This document shows, piece after piece, positions 27,000-39,569 of a stretch of 64,000 nt of DNA. The number at the start of each line of letters is the position of its first letter. Positions within the stretch are counted from its first letter, which is position 1. The notes under the pieces were generated by a model. The model was not told where the DNA came from, searched no databases, and saw nothing but the letters and a program-made list of their open reading frames with translations. This DNA is from Sitta carolinensis (lineage: Eukaryota > Chordata > Aves > Passeriformes > Sittidae). Location: contig CM063289.1 of the NCBI GenBank assembly GCA_032173965.1, positions 28,297,690 through 28,361,689 on the forward strand. Reading direction: 5' to 3'. The translations under genes and the position numbers were made by a program.

Positions 27000-29900
27000 A
27001 GAGCAGGTGTAAGATCAGTGGGCTTTTTTTTTTTTTTTTTTTCCCCTTCTCCTTTCCTCCCAAGTTTCAACCAAAATGCTCTTTAGACAGATCATAGTGG
27101 TAGTTAAAAAGGGGCACATTTCAAATGGTGTTTGTTCTGTGGAGATAACGCGTAATGTATATGTCATTTTTACGCCTATCTGAAGACTTTTAAAGCATAC
27201 ATGACATTCCCTCCAACTATAATGCATTGAAAAACCTACTTCAAGCTCATGGGCTGTTCCAGTGTATATCCAAAACTGTCCTTAAAGAAGTTTTTTTTAT
27301 GCAGACAGATTGCATTTACTCTTACAAAAAAAAACACTTCAGGCAGCTTTGCAGCAGGTATCTCACGTGTGTTCCCTGCACAGGGCTCCTAGTGCATGCC
27401 CAGGAGAACCTGAGCAGATCAATGTTCAGCTGAGATTTTAATGTTTGTGGGCTGATAGAGTTGTTTTTCTGCTCCATTATTTTTTGCCAAAGTGAGACAT
27501 CTGTAGCTTTAAAGAAAAAAAGTGACACTAAGACATCTCACAGTATTTCTGCCCTCAAGGAATAAAAGGAGAAGGCAGATTTTGTGTTGTTTTAGCCTTA
27601 CAAAAAGTACCCATAAAAAGTCAGTGGTGGGAGCCTGGGTCTCTGTCTCAGTCAGGAGAGGTGAGGAGAGGACAGCCACAGCTCCTCGACACCCCAAATT
27701 TCATGCACCCACCTATCGTGGGCACACATGAGACACGGCGACCTACACACCCCGCGTGGCACAGAGAGATATCCCCATCTTTGGATGATCTCCTCTTTGG
27801 GGAGCGGGACTGGCTGCTCACTGCAGCCACGAGCAGGGTGGGAGCTGACAGAAGCAGGATTTAGGTGGGACAACTGCTCTCCCTGTGCGGGTGTAACTGA
27901 GCCGGTGAGTATCCGTGATAATTCAGATACTAACTGGTGCGGCACTCGGGACGGCCTGCTCTATCACGAACCCCTGGCAGGAGTTCAGTCATGTGGTTTA
28001 GCTTTTCCCTTTCTCCAACAACAACAACAGCAACAACAAATAAACATGGGATAAAGGCGTATTTCATGTGCCCAGGATGTTTTCCAGGTGATGGGTTTGG
28101 ACAGTATAAGGGTGTGTTATTTCCATGCCTCCTTGCTTCGAGGTGCAGAAGCAGGAGAAGCCTGTGAGTGGTAAGAAAGTTGCCCAATGCTTCTGGCTTT
28201 TCTACAAGCAACTGCACTTTTATATTTTCCTTCTTTTCCACCCAATGATGAATAGCATTAATTTAGATCTATTTAAGGCGAGTGTGGGAGAAACCACAAT
28301 CTTTGTTGTGGTCACTGCTGTACACAGCGGGGCTGAATGTTTCTCTTGGTTGAGGCCTCAAAGCTGAATCTGGAGAACCCAAAACATCGTGTCAGCTTTT
28401 CAAACCCTTCAAAGAGACAGTGGAATCCTAATTGTTCATAAAACCCGCTATTTATTATTATAATTATGTATTTTCTCTCCATTCGGATGTAAAGGAAAGG
28501 CATTCCTCGCTCTCTGTGCCTTGAGCTTCTTCACAGCTCCTCCTCCTCCTCCCCCTGATGCTTCTGGTTCAGGCACTGGTGAGGTTTTTACAACCAGCAA
28601 ACAAACCACAGTCCACTGCTTCAAAACCCCTCAACCTCTCCCCAAAATCCTGCACTTTTCTACACATGTGAGACTCTCCAGGCCTCAGGGACTGTCCCCA
28701 GCAAAAATGAATTTGGGGCATCCTCACTGGGAGCCATGCATCTGGCTCTGCCCCTGCTCCTTTCCTCACAGTCAAGGGCTGGAGCTGATGATTAAATTAC
28801 AGGCTGTAAATTCAGGGGAAATTATTTTAGCCTCCTAACAGCAGCCGACCTGGACATTTCCTTACGCCAATGAGGGCTTGTGGTAGATAAGCCCTGTTGG
28901 TGAACTAAAATTCATTTTAATCGCTTTGGTTTTCCCATTCATGTGGTGCAACCACATCTCTGGCCATTGTTAATTGTCACCTGCATTATGGGAGCCACCA
29001 GAAACTGTGACTGACATCAGCACCTGGGTCATGGTGCCTCAGATGTGTGGGGCAGTTTTGTCCCAGCAAGTTCTTCTGGGGCTTGCAGCATTTTATCCCC
29101 AATTGCAAGGGCAGCGCCTGGACGAACCTGTAACCACAGTGTAATTAATTTCAAGGAGAAAACAGTATTTATGTATATTCAGCATTTCTAGCAACCATTG
29201 CCCCATGTCCCTACCCCAGGGGTGTGTGTAAGGCACCTGAGCTGAGCCATGTGTGTGGCATGGTGGTGGCTCGGGGTGTAGGAGCAGGACGTGGCGTGTG
29301 GAGCGGGTGGATTTGGGCTGGATCCATAGCCGCTGCCTGTACAGCACACAGGGGCCTCCATTTTGTGTGCCAGGCTCTCACGTGCGAGTCAAAATGGAGA
29401 GCGGCGCGCTTGAGTCCGGCCTGGAGCGGAGCGTGTGGGCTCGTGTCGCCCACCATCCCGGTGCCACCACGGTGCACCCCGACCCACGGCGAGACCCAGG
29501 TGGGGTATCCTGAGCTTGTGCATCCATTGGCTCCTCCTAAAGGGTGTGGATCCCTTCTCCATGAATGCCCGGCCTCCCAGTCCCAGTGCTGTCCCGGTGT
29601 CATGGCCGGGGCCGGCGCGAAGGCCCCGGGGAGTCATTCCTCCTTCCTGCGGGTTTCAGCACACATCAGTGCCATTAGATCAGCGAGATAAAATCAAGAT
29701 GGGTTTAATGACAAGCTCTTCTGAAAGTTTCCTGGACTTTATTGTTCATAACTTGGACCTGAGTCGGGTTATTTACACATGAGGATTAAAAAGCTGCAAA
29801 CAACTGTGTGATTTTTAGGGGCTGAAAGTAATTAGCATATGTGGGTAGGAGGATACACGGCATGTCTGCGTTCCTTTAAAATATAAATCACAGTTATTTA

Positions 29901-32900
29901 ATTATGCTTGGAGAGGGCAGATTTAAGGATATACTGCAAAATGCATTACCTATTATACCAACACGATAATCTTATTAACCTTGCTTTCTACTTTTTAATT
30001 TTATTGTGCACCCTGTACAACTCTTATGATATCAAAAATAATTACTTGGAGAATACATGATGTCAGAGGTCCAATATGACATTTATCTTCACAGTGAGGA
30101 GACGGCTCTCTTGTGCATTGCATCGCAGCTCGGAGGCGCTCGGCAGGTCCTTGCTGGGGAGAAGGAAGCAGGGTTGGGTGTCATCAGCTGCTCTTTAATG
30201 CACACAAGTCTCTTTGTAAATTTGTGTTGTAACCGAGGGATGGCTTGAGCAAACTTGAGGCAGTTCAACATCCTCAGGCCTTCCCAGATACATTTTACTT
30301 GCTCATGCCTTACAACTCCTGTAGGTGAGCCAATATTTCAGGACAGCTCCATGCATTCAGCCTCAATCCCAGTTGGATTTCCTATTAAACCCTGAATTCT
30401 GCATCCCATGTCTTTTTTTTTTTTTTTTTTCCTTTTTTTTTTTAAATCCATCTCTCCTACTGTTTGAGATGTGTTGATATTTCCTCCTTTATTTTGGGAG
30501 GGAATGGGTGAGGGTGAGGGGAAACAAATGCCATAATAATATCCCTTTTCAGAAGAATATAGTTTAATTCTGTGTGTGCGTGCAGCAGCTGCCATTGGCA
30601 AGCTGTCGTCTTTGTTGCCATGGGCTTTTTTTTTTGGCATGCGTGCCAGAACATGATTGGATGTTTCAGCATGTTCATGTTTTGGGGTGAGATATATCTG
30701 TAGTGAAGCACAAAATTATCATGGGGTTGGTAAGTGTCCAAAGTGGGGTTATTTGGGCAGGTGAACAGGCTGTGCTGGAGAGGGTTGTGTGAGTGCCGTA
30801 CCTGCTGGTTGTTTGGTCAATGAGAGAAGACTTGCAGGTGCTCTGGATTTTTTGATGATGTAAAAAGGTGGTTTAAAAGCACCACAGAAGGGTGTATCAC
30901 TGAGGTCTCCTTCAGCAGGAAACCCTCAGGGTGCAATGGAAGCCCCTGGTGTTACCTGGGGGGACTGCTCAGTGGATTTCTCCTGCCCATCTCACTCACT
31001 TGGTGCATGGGGAGGTTGTGTCCATCCCCAGCTCTTGCTGTGACTCAGGGGAGCTGGATGGTGGCACAGACAGGTGCCCAGAGGGGTGGAACACACCTTC
31101 CACAGGTGTAAAACCAGCATGGCATTCACCCACGAGAGCTGCAGGTGAAAGCACATCCTCCAGACCTGCCACCATGTCACCAAGACCTGTCCACAGAGAG
31201 GTAACCAGTGTTACTTCTGCTCCTTGATTTACTCCATTTGTCATATCCATGATATGCCCATAGCATCAGTATCTAAACAAAGTCTAAATCTGTTCTGCAC
31301 TGCCCTCTGTGCTGTACATCTCTCTTCTCATCCCAGCCACTGTCACCCTTGTTTCGGTTCAGTTGGACTTGGTGTTCTTACAGATTTTTCCCAACACAAA
31401 CGATTCCATCATTCTAAGCAGCACACTGTGGGAAAGCAGAGTGCTCTTCAGCCCAGAAAATGCACCGTGCGTGATCATTGTTAGGTGCAAAATGCATTTA
31501 ACAAACTCTTGAGGAGTATTTCGTAGGGAGACATTTCCTTACAGCCAAACTCTGGAAAGCCCCTGGCAAGGGGAAAGTTTTCGGGGCGAACCCAGGCTCT
31601 GTGCGCAGTCTGACGAAGGCTTCAGGAGAAACAAGGGGTGAAGAACTAAATGGAAAGTGTTGGGACAGCCTCTTTCATGCTGTGTTTTTCTGCATCTACC
31701 ACTTTAATCTTACGCATGAGGGACAGATAATGAGCTGCCTGAGCTTTGTAATAAACATCGTGTCTGGTTAAATCACCATTTTTGTGTTCAAAATACCTTG
31801 TAATGCACTGAACGAACAGGGATGTGCTCCTGTAAGGGTATCAAAAGACAAGTTAGATAGTTGCCACATTTATTGTCAAGATAAACACTCACTTTGAAGA
31901 TTTTAAAGCAAAAATACATTGTCAATCAGATTTCATCCTAAGGGTATTCACTTGAAATTTGTCTGATCTTTTTACCTAATAAGGTTTTAATTTGATGTAG
32001 AAGAAAACAGCCAAATCCCTGAGTGATGCTGGAAACATAGGGTAAAATTTAAATTTAATTCAGGTTTGGCTGTTTTGTTTTTTTTTTCTTTTGAGGCCAA
32101 GTAGTTTCAAGTAAATCAGAAGAATGAATTCTTTGTATTGAGATGCTTTTCTCAAGCCTAGCTATTGTTGGGATGCTTTTGGGGAGGATAGCCACTGCAA
32201 TGCTTTTATTGTGTGGTGATAAGGACTTTTCCTGACGCCACAAGGACTTCATTAAAAATAGCCAACAAACCTATTACATTTGGGTTTTGTGTCAAAAAAG
32301 AAAAAGTAGTTCTAATTTATCTAAAAAGTAAATCCTGCATAATTTTATGTGGAAGTTTCACAAGCAGTTTGCCTGGCTGGGGCATCGCCAGCCTCAGTAG
32401 CAGCCGAACCCTTGCGGCGGAGAGAGGTTGGGTATTTCTGGAAAAGTTGGGAAAAACGTACAGCAGTCAGTTAAGTGGTATTTTTGTGGTCAAAATATTT
32501 TTTTTTCTTTTTCTTAGAGTGAGACATCACTTTCAACAGTTCTGATTTAAAATCTTCCCAGGCAGATGCAGTTTGAAACACCCAGCCACAGAGCTTGGTG
32601 TTGTTTGGGGGGGCACACTTGTGCCTCAGAAATTCATCTTCAAGGTGTCTAGATATGTTAGTGTGATTTCTAGGCAAAATAATGTGTTCAGCCCTCGCTT
32701 TAAACATGGACATTGTTTCTTTTTTTAGTCAAAAGCTGGAGGGCAAAATCATGGTGAGAACTGAGCAGACCAGTTGTTTTCCGTGTGCGTGGTCTTTAGT
32801 AATAAACTCTCCCCTAGAATAGTGAGGTGTGTCTCTCAATGAGCAGCCCCAGGGTGTGAAGCTGTCTGTGGGATGAGGATGGTATGAGCAGTGTCCCCGT

Positions 32901-35640
32901 CCTGTCCCAGAGCTGGGTTACCTGCTGTGGTCCTGTACAGTGTAGAGGGAGGGACTGTTTGTGTGCTCCTGTCTCCCTGCAGCCTGCTGAAGTCTGCTGG
33001 ACAAAAGCAAATATAGAGAGTTTTCATTCCTGAATGTCCTGTTGGTAGGGTAGGTTTCCATGAGATTGATCACTAAGGAATTGCTGCTTTTCTCCCCATT
33101 CCTGGCTGGATCTCTTCCCAGTTTTGCCCTTTGCAAGCAGCTTTGTTTGCTCAGGCTTGGGGCTGAGTTACCTTGGCTGCACGGTGCCTTCATCATGAGT
33201 TTGTGCAGTTCATCCCAGTTTGGGGCTCTGGCAGTTCCAGGGGTGGCCAAAGGAAAGGCAGGAGGCCCCGTGATGCAAAGTTAGGATACACAGGACATTT
33301 GGAAGGAGTGAAATGAGTCAGAGTTTGCAAAGAAAATGGGACACTTCTGTCCACACAGTTCCAAAATACAGGGCAGCGATGCCTTGGAGCTGATAAATGG
33401 ACTTTGAAAGCCTCAAAAAACTTTCTCTGGTTGCAGAAGCAGTATTTAATATTAATAATATTTCTTCATTAAAAAGGATGAGGGATTTCTTAGACGTTCT
33501 TGCTCATGTGCATGGTTTTTTGGAATAAGTGTTGTCTACCTTAGCAACTTCTCCAGGGAACTTTCCAGCTCTTTGCTGGGGCTGCTGGCACGGCTTGAGG
33601 ACGGGTCAGCGACCATGGAGGCTTTTAACATTTTAATTGCCTTCCTCCACTGATTGTGATGATGACCTGTTTGTTTGGCTTATATCTCTTTTTCATATTT
33701 TTTTAAAAAAGGGGGAAAAAAAAGAAAACAAAGGAAGTACAGTGCTGTGCACAGAACAGTTATTAAAAACAGTTGGGAAGCATATAAAAGGTACTGTTTG
33801 TGTGAGAAACGGGACAGCTGTGATGGTCTATTGGGAAAGTGTGTACAGATGGTGGTAGGGAGGGGAATGATGACTACATGGCTGATAAATGAAATACAAA
33901 AAGCATTAAATTGGTGATCTTTTTAAAGAGTACACTTTTGGTGAGCATTTTTGGTGCATCATTAGGGCTCTTTGTCTGCCTCTTATTTCGCCAGGAAGTG
34001 CAACTATCGCCGCACATTTGTGCCTCTGATTTTGTTTACAAATAAGAAGCCTGTTTAATAAATTGCATACCATGGAATTATTAAAGAAGATAATTAAACG
34101 CACGGGTTTTTCCTACATTGGGAATGGGCATGGGATCATCCTAAAGACCTGACAATACCACAAATGCAGTTGGGCTCAAATTAGTACAGTAACACTTGGG
34201 ATTTTCTGGAGCCTAAACAGATTTCTTTGTTTTGCAAGAAGCGGGACTGATGGCGCGAGCCGGGTTCCGGGACGGAGGTTTTGGCATTTCGAAACCATGG
34301 AAGGCAAAGCACTTGACATTTTGCCTTTATTTTATATTATCTTAAAATCCCAAAGGTGGTGGCACCCAGTGATGAGTGCCCGGCCATGGTATCTGGGAGC
34401 TACTGAGGCTCCCAAGGGATGCAGGGCGTAGGCAATAAAGGGAAGAAGGATAAAGGAAGAGTTGGAGGTAAAATTTTTCCCTGTAGTTCATAGGAGAGAG
34501 ATCATCATCTTCCCATCCTTAGAGCTTTATCCCATCCCTTATGGAGCTCATTTATCAGGAACTGATGGACATTAAGGCAATATCTGTATCTTTCTGGACA
34601 CTGCTGTAGAGATGGTCACTCAAATGCTGCAAACCTCGGCATGGAGAGTTTTAAACTAACGGGCAAAATGATCCCCCTCCTCTCAGCATTTCATCCAGTT
34701 TCCAGCTGAAATAATTCCCGGTTTCCCTTTGCCTTCCCTCTCACCCACCCGTTGCTTCGTGTTCCTGCTCATTGTTTCTGGGTGCCATCAGCAGATGAAA
34801 GCATTTTCCTTAATAATAAATAGTCTTTGGTAAGGCCATGCTTTTTCATGACCCAGACGGGTGTCCGGCCGCCCCATGAGCCCCGGCCATGTCATTGTCC
34901 CTCCCTCAGGGGACACAGACCAGCGGCAACCTCAGATCCTGGTCTCAGGTGGCTTGAAGTGCCGTAAAAAGGGAGTTCACCAAACCTCCGTAACCAGAAC
35001 CAGCTCACAGGGAATTTTTCCAGTTTTTTCGTTTGATTGCAGGTTTATCGATGGTCTGAATTTTCTTGATTTACAAACCTTCTAAAACTTCAACATGCCA
35101 CTTTGGGGATTATTTTTTCTCCTGACACAGTATCACAAACTCCTCTTGTTACCAGATTTGATGAACGACATGTTTCACTGTGCTGCCTTTTGGGCTAAGC
35201 CAATATTCTTCTGCATTTTCTTGAAATGTAGAAAAAAGAAAAGATTTTAAGAAGGTTTAATGTGAATAAAATGCATGACAACTTGATAGATTGCTTGGGA
35301 CTTCAGTGTAGTAATTGTATAAAGTAGGTTGCAATTTTTTTTACAGATGCAATATATTAAGAAGAACAATAGACAAAAAGACGTAAAGCGCGAGGATGGA
35401 GAGACCATCTTAGCCAACCTCTGCAAATTTGTTCCAAATTTAAGTTATTAAATATCGCAAAAACGTGTTCATTGCAGTAACACTCTACATTTTCTTGGCT
35501 GCTCATATCTTGAGTCATTTAAGGGTTTTTTGTATACCTTGACGTAAATACACTTTATCTCTTACCAAGAACACACTGCTACATTTGCAGGACACAGTGG
35601 AGGGATGATTTAGAAATATCCAGGCGTGTATGAAATGCCT
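27000..35640. other. Intron 2 unique sequence
   Basis: Mixed AT-rich and moderately GC-rich DNA with T homopolymers (27025-27042 and 30413-30430) and one CAA microsatellite. The GC-richer patch at 29.2-29.65 kb gives overlapping frames on both strands without protein character. No exon or transposon is recognised. Confidence 0.55.
28016..28040. repeat. (CAA)n microsatellite
   Basis: Eight CAA-type units with one CAG, in intron 2. Confidence 0.9.
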
Positions 35641-35644
35641 AGAT

Positions 35645-36224
35645 TTAGAGATGATTCCTTCCAATAAATATACTGTTTTTTATCAGAGTGAACGCGTGGT
35701 CTCCTAGAGCTTCACTAAGTAGGCAATCCGAGAGGTCTCCTAAGAGCTGCACTGGTGAGTACCCAGAGGCAACAGAATCAAGCAGCTGTTCAAGATGCTG
35801 CTGTGGAGCCTCTTGGTGATACTGGTCCAGGTTTATTAGTCTTGGCCTTGCAACCTCATCAGCTGCAGATGCAAACAAGAAATGTGGAGGTCTCTCTCCT
35901 TCTTTGCCGCAGCGCAGAGCGTGTATTGCACAAGGTGTCTTCTTAACCCCCCGATAGAAAGCCAGATTTCTCTGCCGTCTTGCACAAGAGTGATTTAACC
36001 CACCATCCGTGAGAGCAGAATTAGGCTCTGAGGTGTTGGGACTGGGTCCTGGATCTCCTCCCTCTAGACCCTCATCCGAACAGCTGAATGCAGAGTCCAC
36101 CCACTGTTATTCAGCTGCTGTTTCAGTCTCTTCTTTGGGATGTGCTTCCAGCCACGAGGGGAGGACAGTGACAAAGTATCTGGGGTCCCTGGATACTGCC
36201 CCAAGTTTTGAAAGAAAAGGTTAA
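35645..36224 (-). pseudogene. Unassigned coding-like minus-strand frame, possible decayed retrocopy
   Basis: Reading the minus strand, a frame open from about 36223 is interrupted by one TAA (36107-36109) and then stays open for about 150 codons to a TAA at 35645-35647. The longer part has no ATG at its start. Residue composition is protein-like rather than low-complexity: an acidic, Ser/Pro-rich N-terminal part, a basic middle containing RRQRNLAFYRGVKK, and a Leu-rich amphipathic C-terminal part containing LEQLLDSVASGYSPVQLLGDL. I do not recognise the family. No poly(A) signal or tail was seen downstream, so retrocopy origin is only a guess; an antisense exon or a chance frame are alternatives. 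It lies inside NFIA intron 2, opposite in strand. Confidence 0.3.
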
Positions 36225-37429
36225 TTCTTCCCAAAGCAGTGATTTGTGTCTTTGATTAGTTACTAATTTTGCACTCACTAAAATAATTCTCTAATAGTCA
36301 CAGTTGACAGGAGAGCCCAGCTACATTGTATGGCTGTGATTTACAACTTGTGTTTCCAAACTTTTTTTTTTTTTTTTTTTTTTGCTGTAGGGGTCTTGGT
36401 CTTGCCCAGCACAGAGGACCCTCAGCTCCATTCAAGATCAGGTTGCACTCAGCCCCAGAGCCAGAACCCTGTCCCTGATGGGGACCGGGCATCAGCAGAC
36501 TACAGGAAGGCAACTATTAAGAGTAGAAAGCTATTAAGCAGTCAGGTTTTTATTATGCTTTAGTGTTTTGTTTAAGACTGTTCTTAATTGGTTGATTAAT
36601 GTAAGTGAAGTCCTTTTCTCCCCCACCATCTCTACAGATGGCAAATGGTAGGTCCCAACTGTCATTGTGCGCAAAAAGGGTTATGGTTCAAAGTCAGAGA
36701 TCCAGAGATACCACGATAATCAATCATAGGAACTTGTCTCGCTGTGCCCGGCCAGGCAAAAGTTAGTCTTGGTAGGAACATTCCTTCCAAACTCATCCGG
36801 AGGAATTGTTTACACTTTATTTTGGGGGGGACAAGTCGCTGCAAAGTTCTCGCTGCCGGATCCGGCGCGTTTCAATAAATCCCGGCAGAGCCGCGGCGCC
36901 AGTGCGCGTGGCCGGGGCTTTTCTTCTCCTCAGCATCCTTCTCCTTGGCAGGGGCTCTATGGAAGCAGGAGGTGCAGCCCGTGAGCCTCACTGCTAAAAA
37001 ATGAGTCCAGCAGAAATAAGACCAGGATGTCTGCTTTAGAGAATTGCCTTCACATACAAATCTTTGAAACGTTTTTCTTTTTTTAATCTAAGAGGATGAT
37101 TTATTAAGGCTAACTTCCTTCTCAGGATGAAGCATAGAATTATGTTTCTGGTATCGATCTCTAAAGAGGATTTGCATTTTATTCATACTATAAAAGTGCT
37201 TTTAATGGAGACATCGCGGTAATTGAATTTATACTGTGTGTAACTATCGAAGTATCTTTTTAATTATTTTATGTTATGTAATACAATAACTAAATCTAAA
37301 GCCTGTGAAAGGGGATGGCTGTACTCTGTCCTTAAGAGTAGCGATATAGCTTTTAATATTCTACCGGTGGAATGCAGTTAAGGACATTCTTTATTTGAGG
37401 GAAAAAAAAGGAGGGGGGGGGGGGGTGCG

Positions 37430-37430
<1 letters not shown>

Positions 37431-37464
<34 letters not shown>

Positions 37465-37466
37465 AA
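37431..37466. repeat. (GA)n microsatellite
   Basis: About 17 GA units preceded by a G run of 13 and an A run. It is flanked by AT-rich complex sequence. Confidence 0.95.
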
Positions 37467-37763
37467 GATTTCATTACATTCAGCACAGTATGAGACTAAG
37501 TCAAAGTAGTTTTGCTAATTAAATTCAATTGCTATCCATTAGACCAATGGAATGAGATGAATCTACCATATAGCTGACACAGCACAGGTATGCAATTTGG
37601 CTAAATGGCCATTCCGGAGCTGCAGCACGCCTTCCTCCGCTCGCTCGTGTTTCCAGGCTCACCATTTCTGCGCGGAGCGTAGCCGAGCGGCCCCGACGCC
37701 TCTCGGGGAGCATGGCCACGTGTTGGGACAGGCAGGCTCAGAGCCCGAGCGCTCGCTGCTGAG

Positions 37764-37785
37764 CACTCCAGCATGTGCTGGAGTG
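37764..37785. repeat. Near-perfect palindrome, 10-bp arms
   Basis: CACTCCAGCA and TGCTGGAGTG are exact complements separated by TG. The palindrome is in intron 2 in a locally GC-rich patch. Confidence 0.9.
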
Positions 37786-38585
37786 AGCTCCTGAAGTCCA
37801 AAGGCGATGGGGAGATGGGTGGAGGGTTTTTTCCTGGGTTCACTCCTGGATGTTTTCCTTTTCTCTCCTTCCTTGTGTTGCATAGAGCCCTCCAGCAGCT
37901 GCTGAAAGAGCAAGTCTGAGTTACCAAAACGAAAGGCAGTGTGCAGGGTATGTGTGCTGGCGTTTTGGCAAGTTGTACTACTTGGGGAGATCTTGTATGT
38001 CAGACAGAGAAGTCTCCTACCCCAGTGAAATGACAAGAATACCTCTCAAGCATTGGCGGAGGCAAAATTTTGACAGCCAGCAAGGCTGCGATGCTGCTGA
38101 GCGCACAGATTTACACTTCCTGCCAAGATTAAAACGGGCTAAACCCAAAAAAGGTATTAAGGATTGTCACTTTAGGAAGAAATAACGCCTTAGTGTAATG
38201 TGTGGAGGCAATTGGCCTTCCAATAGTTTTATTTCCTGAGATCTCGCAAGCTCACATGCAATGGTTGGTGTCATTGGGTCAGGACTGGCAGGACAGAAAA
38301 ATAGAAAATAAACTCATAAGACAACTGGGATGAAAAATTTTCCACCTCCCCTGCTTGGATGCTGGCGCTCAAGTTCCAGCTTTGCCTCTCGCAGGAGCAG
38401 ATCTCAGCAAAGTCTGGGGAGTTCAGTGTGAACGAAGCCTCTGAACTTTGCTTTCTGCTTCTGATTAACTGCTGTGGCGTATTTTCCTTCGAGCTATATT
38501 TAGTGAAAGGGAAAAAAAATTGCCAAGTTGGGCTGAAAAAAGGACCGGCAGAAAGCTGGTCATTTAAGCCTCTCTTTGCTGTATG

Positions 38586-38657
38586 GTATCCTTAAACTTC
38601 CTTCCGACAGTATCCTTAAACTTCCTTCCGACGGTATCCTTAAACTTCCTTCCGAGA
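38586..38657 (+). repeat. Three perfect 24-bp tandem units
   Basis: The unit GTATCCTTAAACTTCCTTCC plus GACR repeats three times with starts at 38586, 38610 and 38634, nearly identical. Each unit carries two adjacent TTCC cores (ETS-type GGAAGGAAG on the minus strand). The reading frame is preserved only because 24 is a multiple of three. Confidence 0.93.
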
Positions 38658-38879
38658 GCAACCGGTGATGCTTTTTATGATCAATCTTTCGGGTCGGGGT
38701 ATTTGCTCAATCGAATCCAGACAAGTAAATGTGAAGAAAAGCATCCTGCTTTAAAAGAAGGAAACAATTAAACCTCCTACTTTGTTATTTACAGTAACTA
38801 CCTTTTTTTCCCAATTGTCGGAGTTCGAATGGAAGTAGCAGTGTGAAGAGGGAAATGTGGGAACTTTCATTTGTCGAGA

Positions 38880-39560
38880 CTTTGCATTTCTTCTGCTTTA
38901 TAGCCATCAGAAAAGAGATTGTTGTGCATTCTATTAAATACTGCCAGTATGATTAATTTAAAGGGTTACATTTTATTGAACCCTGGTGTAGATGTTCTTT
39001 GTCAACTCACATTCACTGCTAGTTAGAGTGTGTGTCGCATTTATCAAAACTTTCTGGAGCCCCTCTCACCTCATTAGCATGTGAATCTCTATTGAGCAGT
39101 TAATGTCCGTTACAGCGAGAGTGCTCAATTCTTGTTTTCAATAAGCCAGTTGTAAAATGTCAGACTGTCACTTACAATATAAAAAAGCAAAAATGATGGT
39201 ATTTGTAAAAATGTTATCACCTCATAAAAACAAATTGTAAAGACATGAAAGTGATCTTGGTATGCTTTGCTTTCAGAAGTGAGTTAGTACAGCTGCTTTA
39301 AATACCAGTTGTCTGGATTCCCACACTTTCCTACCAATGGAGAGGTTTACACAAGCATAATTTAAGTTACAATTACCCTAATTAACATCTCATTTGCATA
39401 AATTGTTGAAGTCAAAACAACAAAGACTTGCTTAAGAAGCTTAACCCTATTTGTCCAAAATAAAGAGATGAGTTTTCACTTTGCAATCAAAATTGGCAGG
39501 TTCATTATGTCGGAGCTGGAATACAAACTGAAGTTATACTATTAATTAATACTTTACATT
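38880..39560. promoter_or_regulatory. Candidate enhancer-like element with octamer and SOX motif
   Basis: This complex AT-rich stretch has an octamer ATTTGCAT at 39392-39399 followed after 2 nt by ATTGTT (39402-39407), then AACAACAAAG about 20 bp further on. TAATTA-type cores recur at both ends. No repeat or coding sequence is recognised. SOX-POU pairing is a known neural enhancer grammar; activity here is inference. Confidence 0.4.
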
Positions 39561-39569
39561 TTTATGATT

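Noticed and set aside
37597..37612. Near-canonical NFI site TTGGC(N6)GCCAT
   Set aside because: Spacer is one base too long and the second half-site has a mismatch; such sites are frequent by chance.
38586..38657. Possible CRISPR-like array
   Set aside because: Units are directly adjacent without spacers and the genome is eukaryotic; it is a simple tandem repeat.
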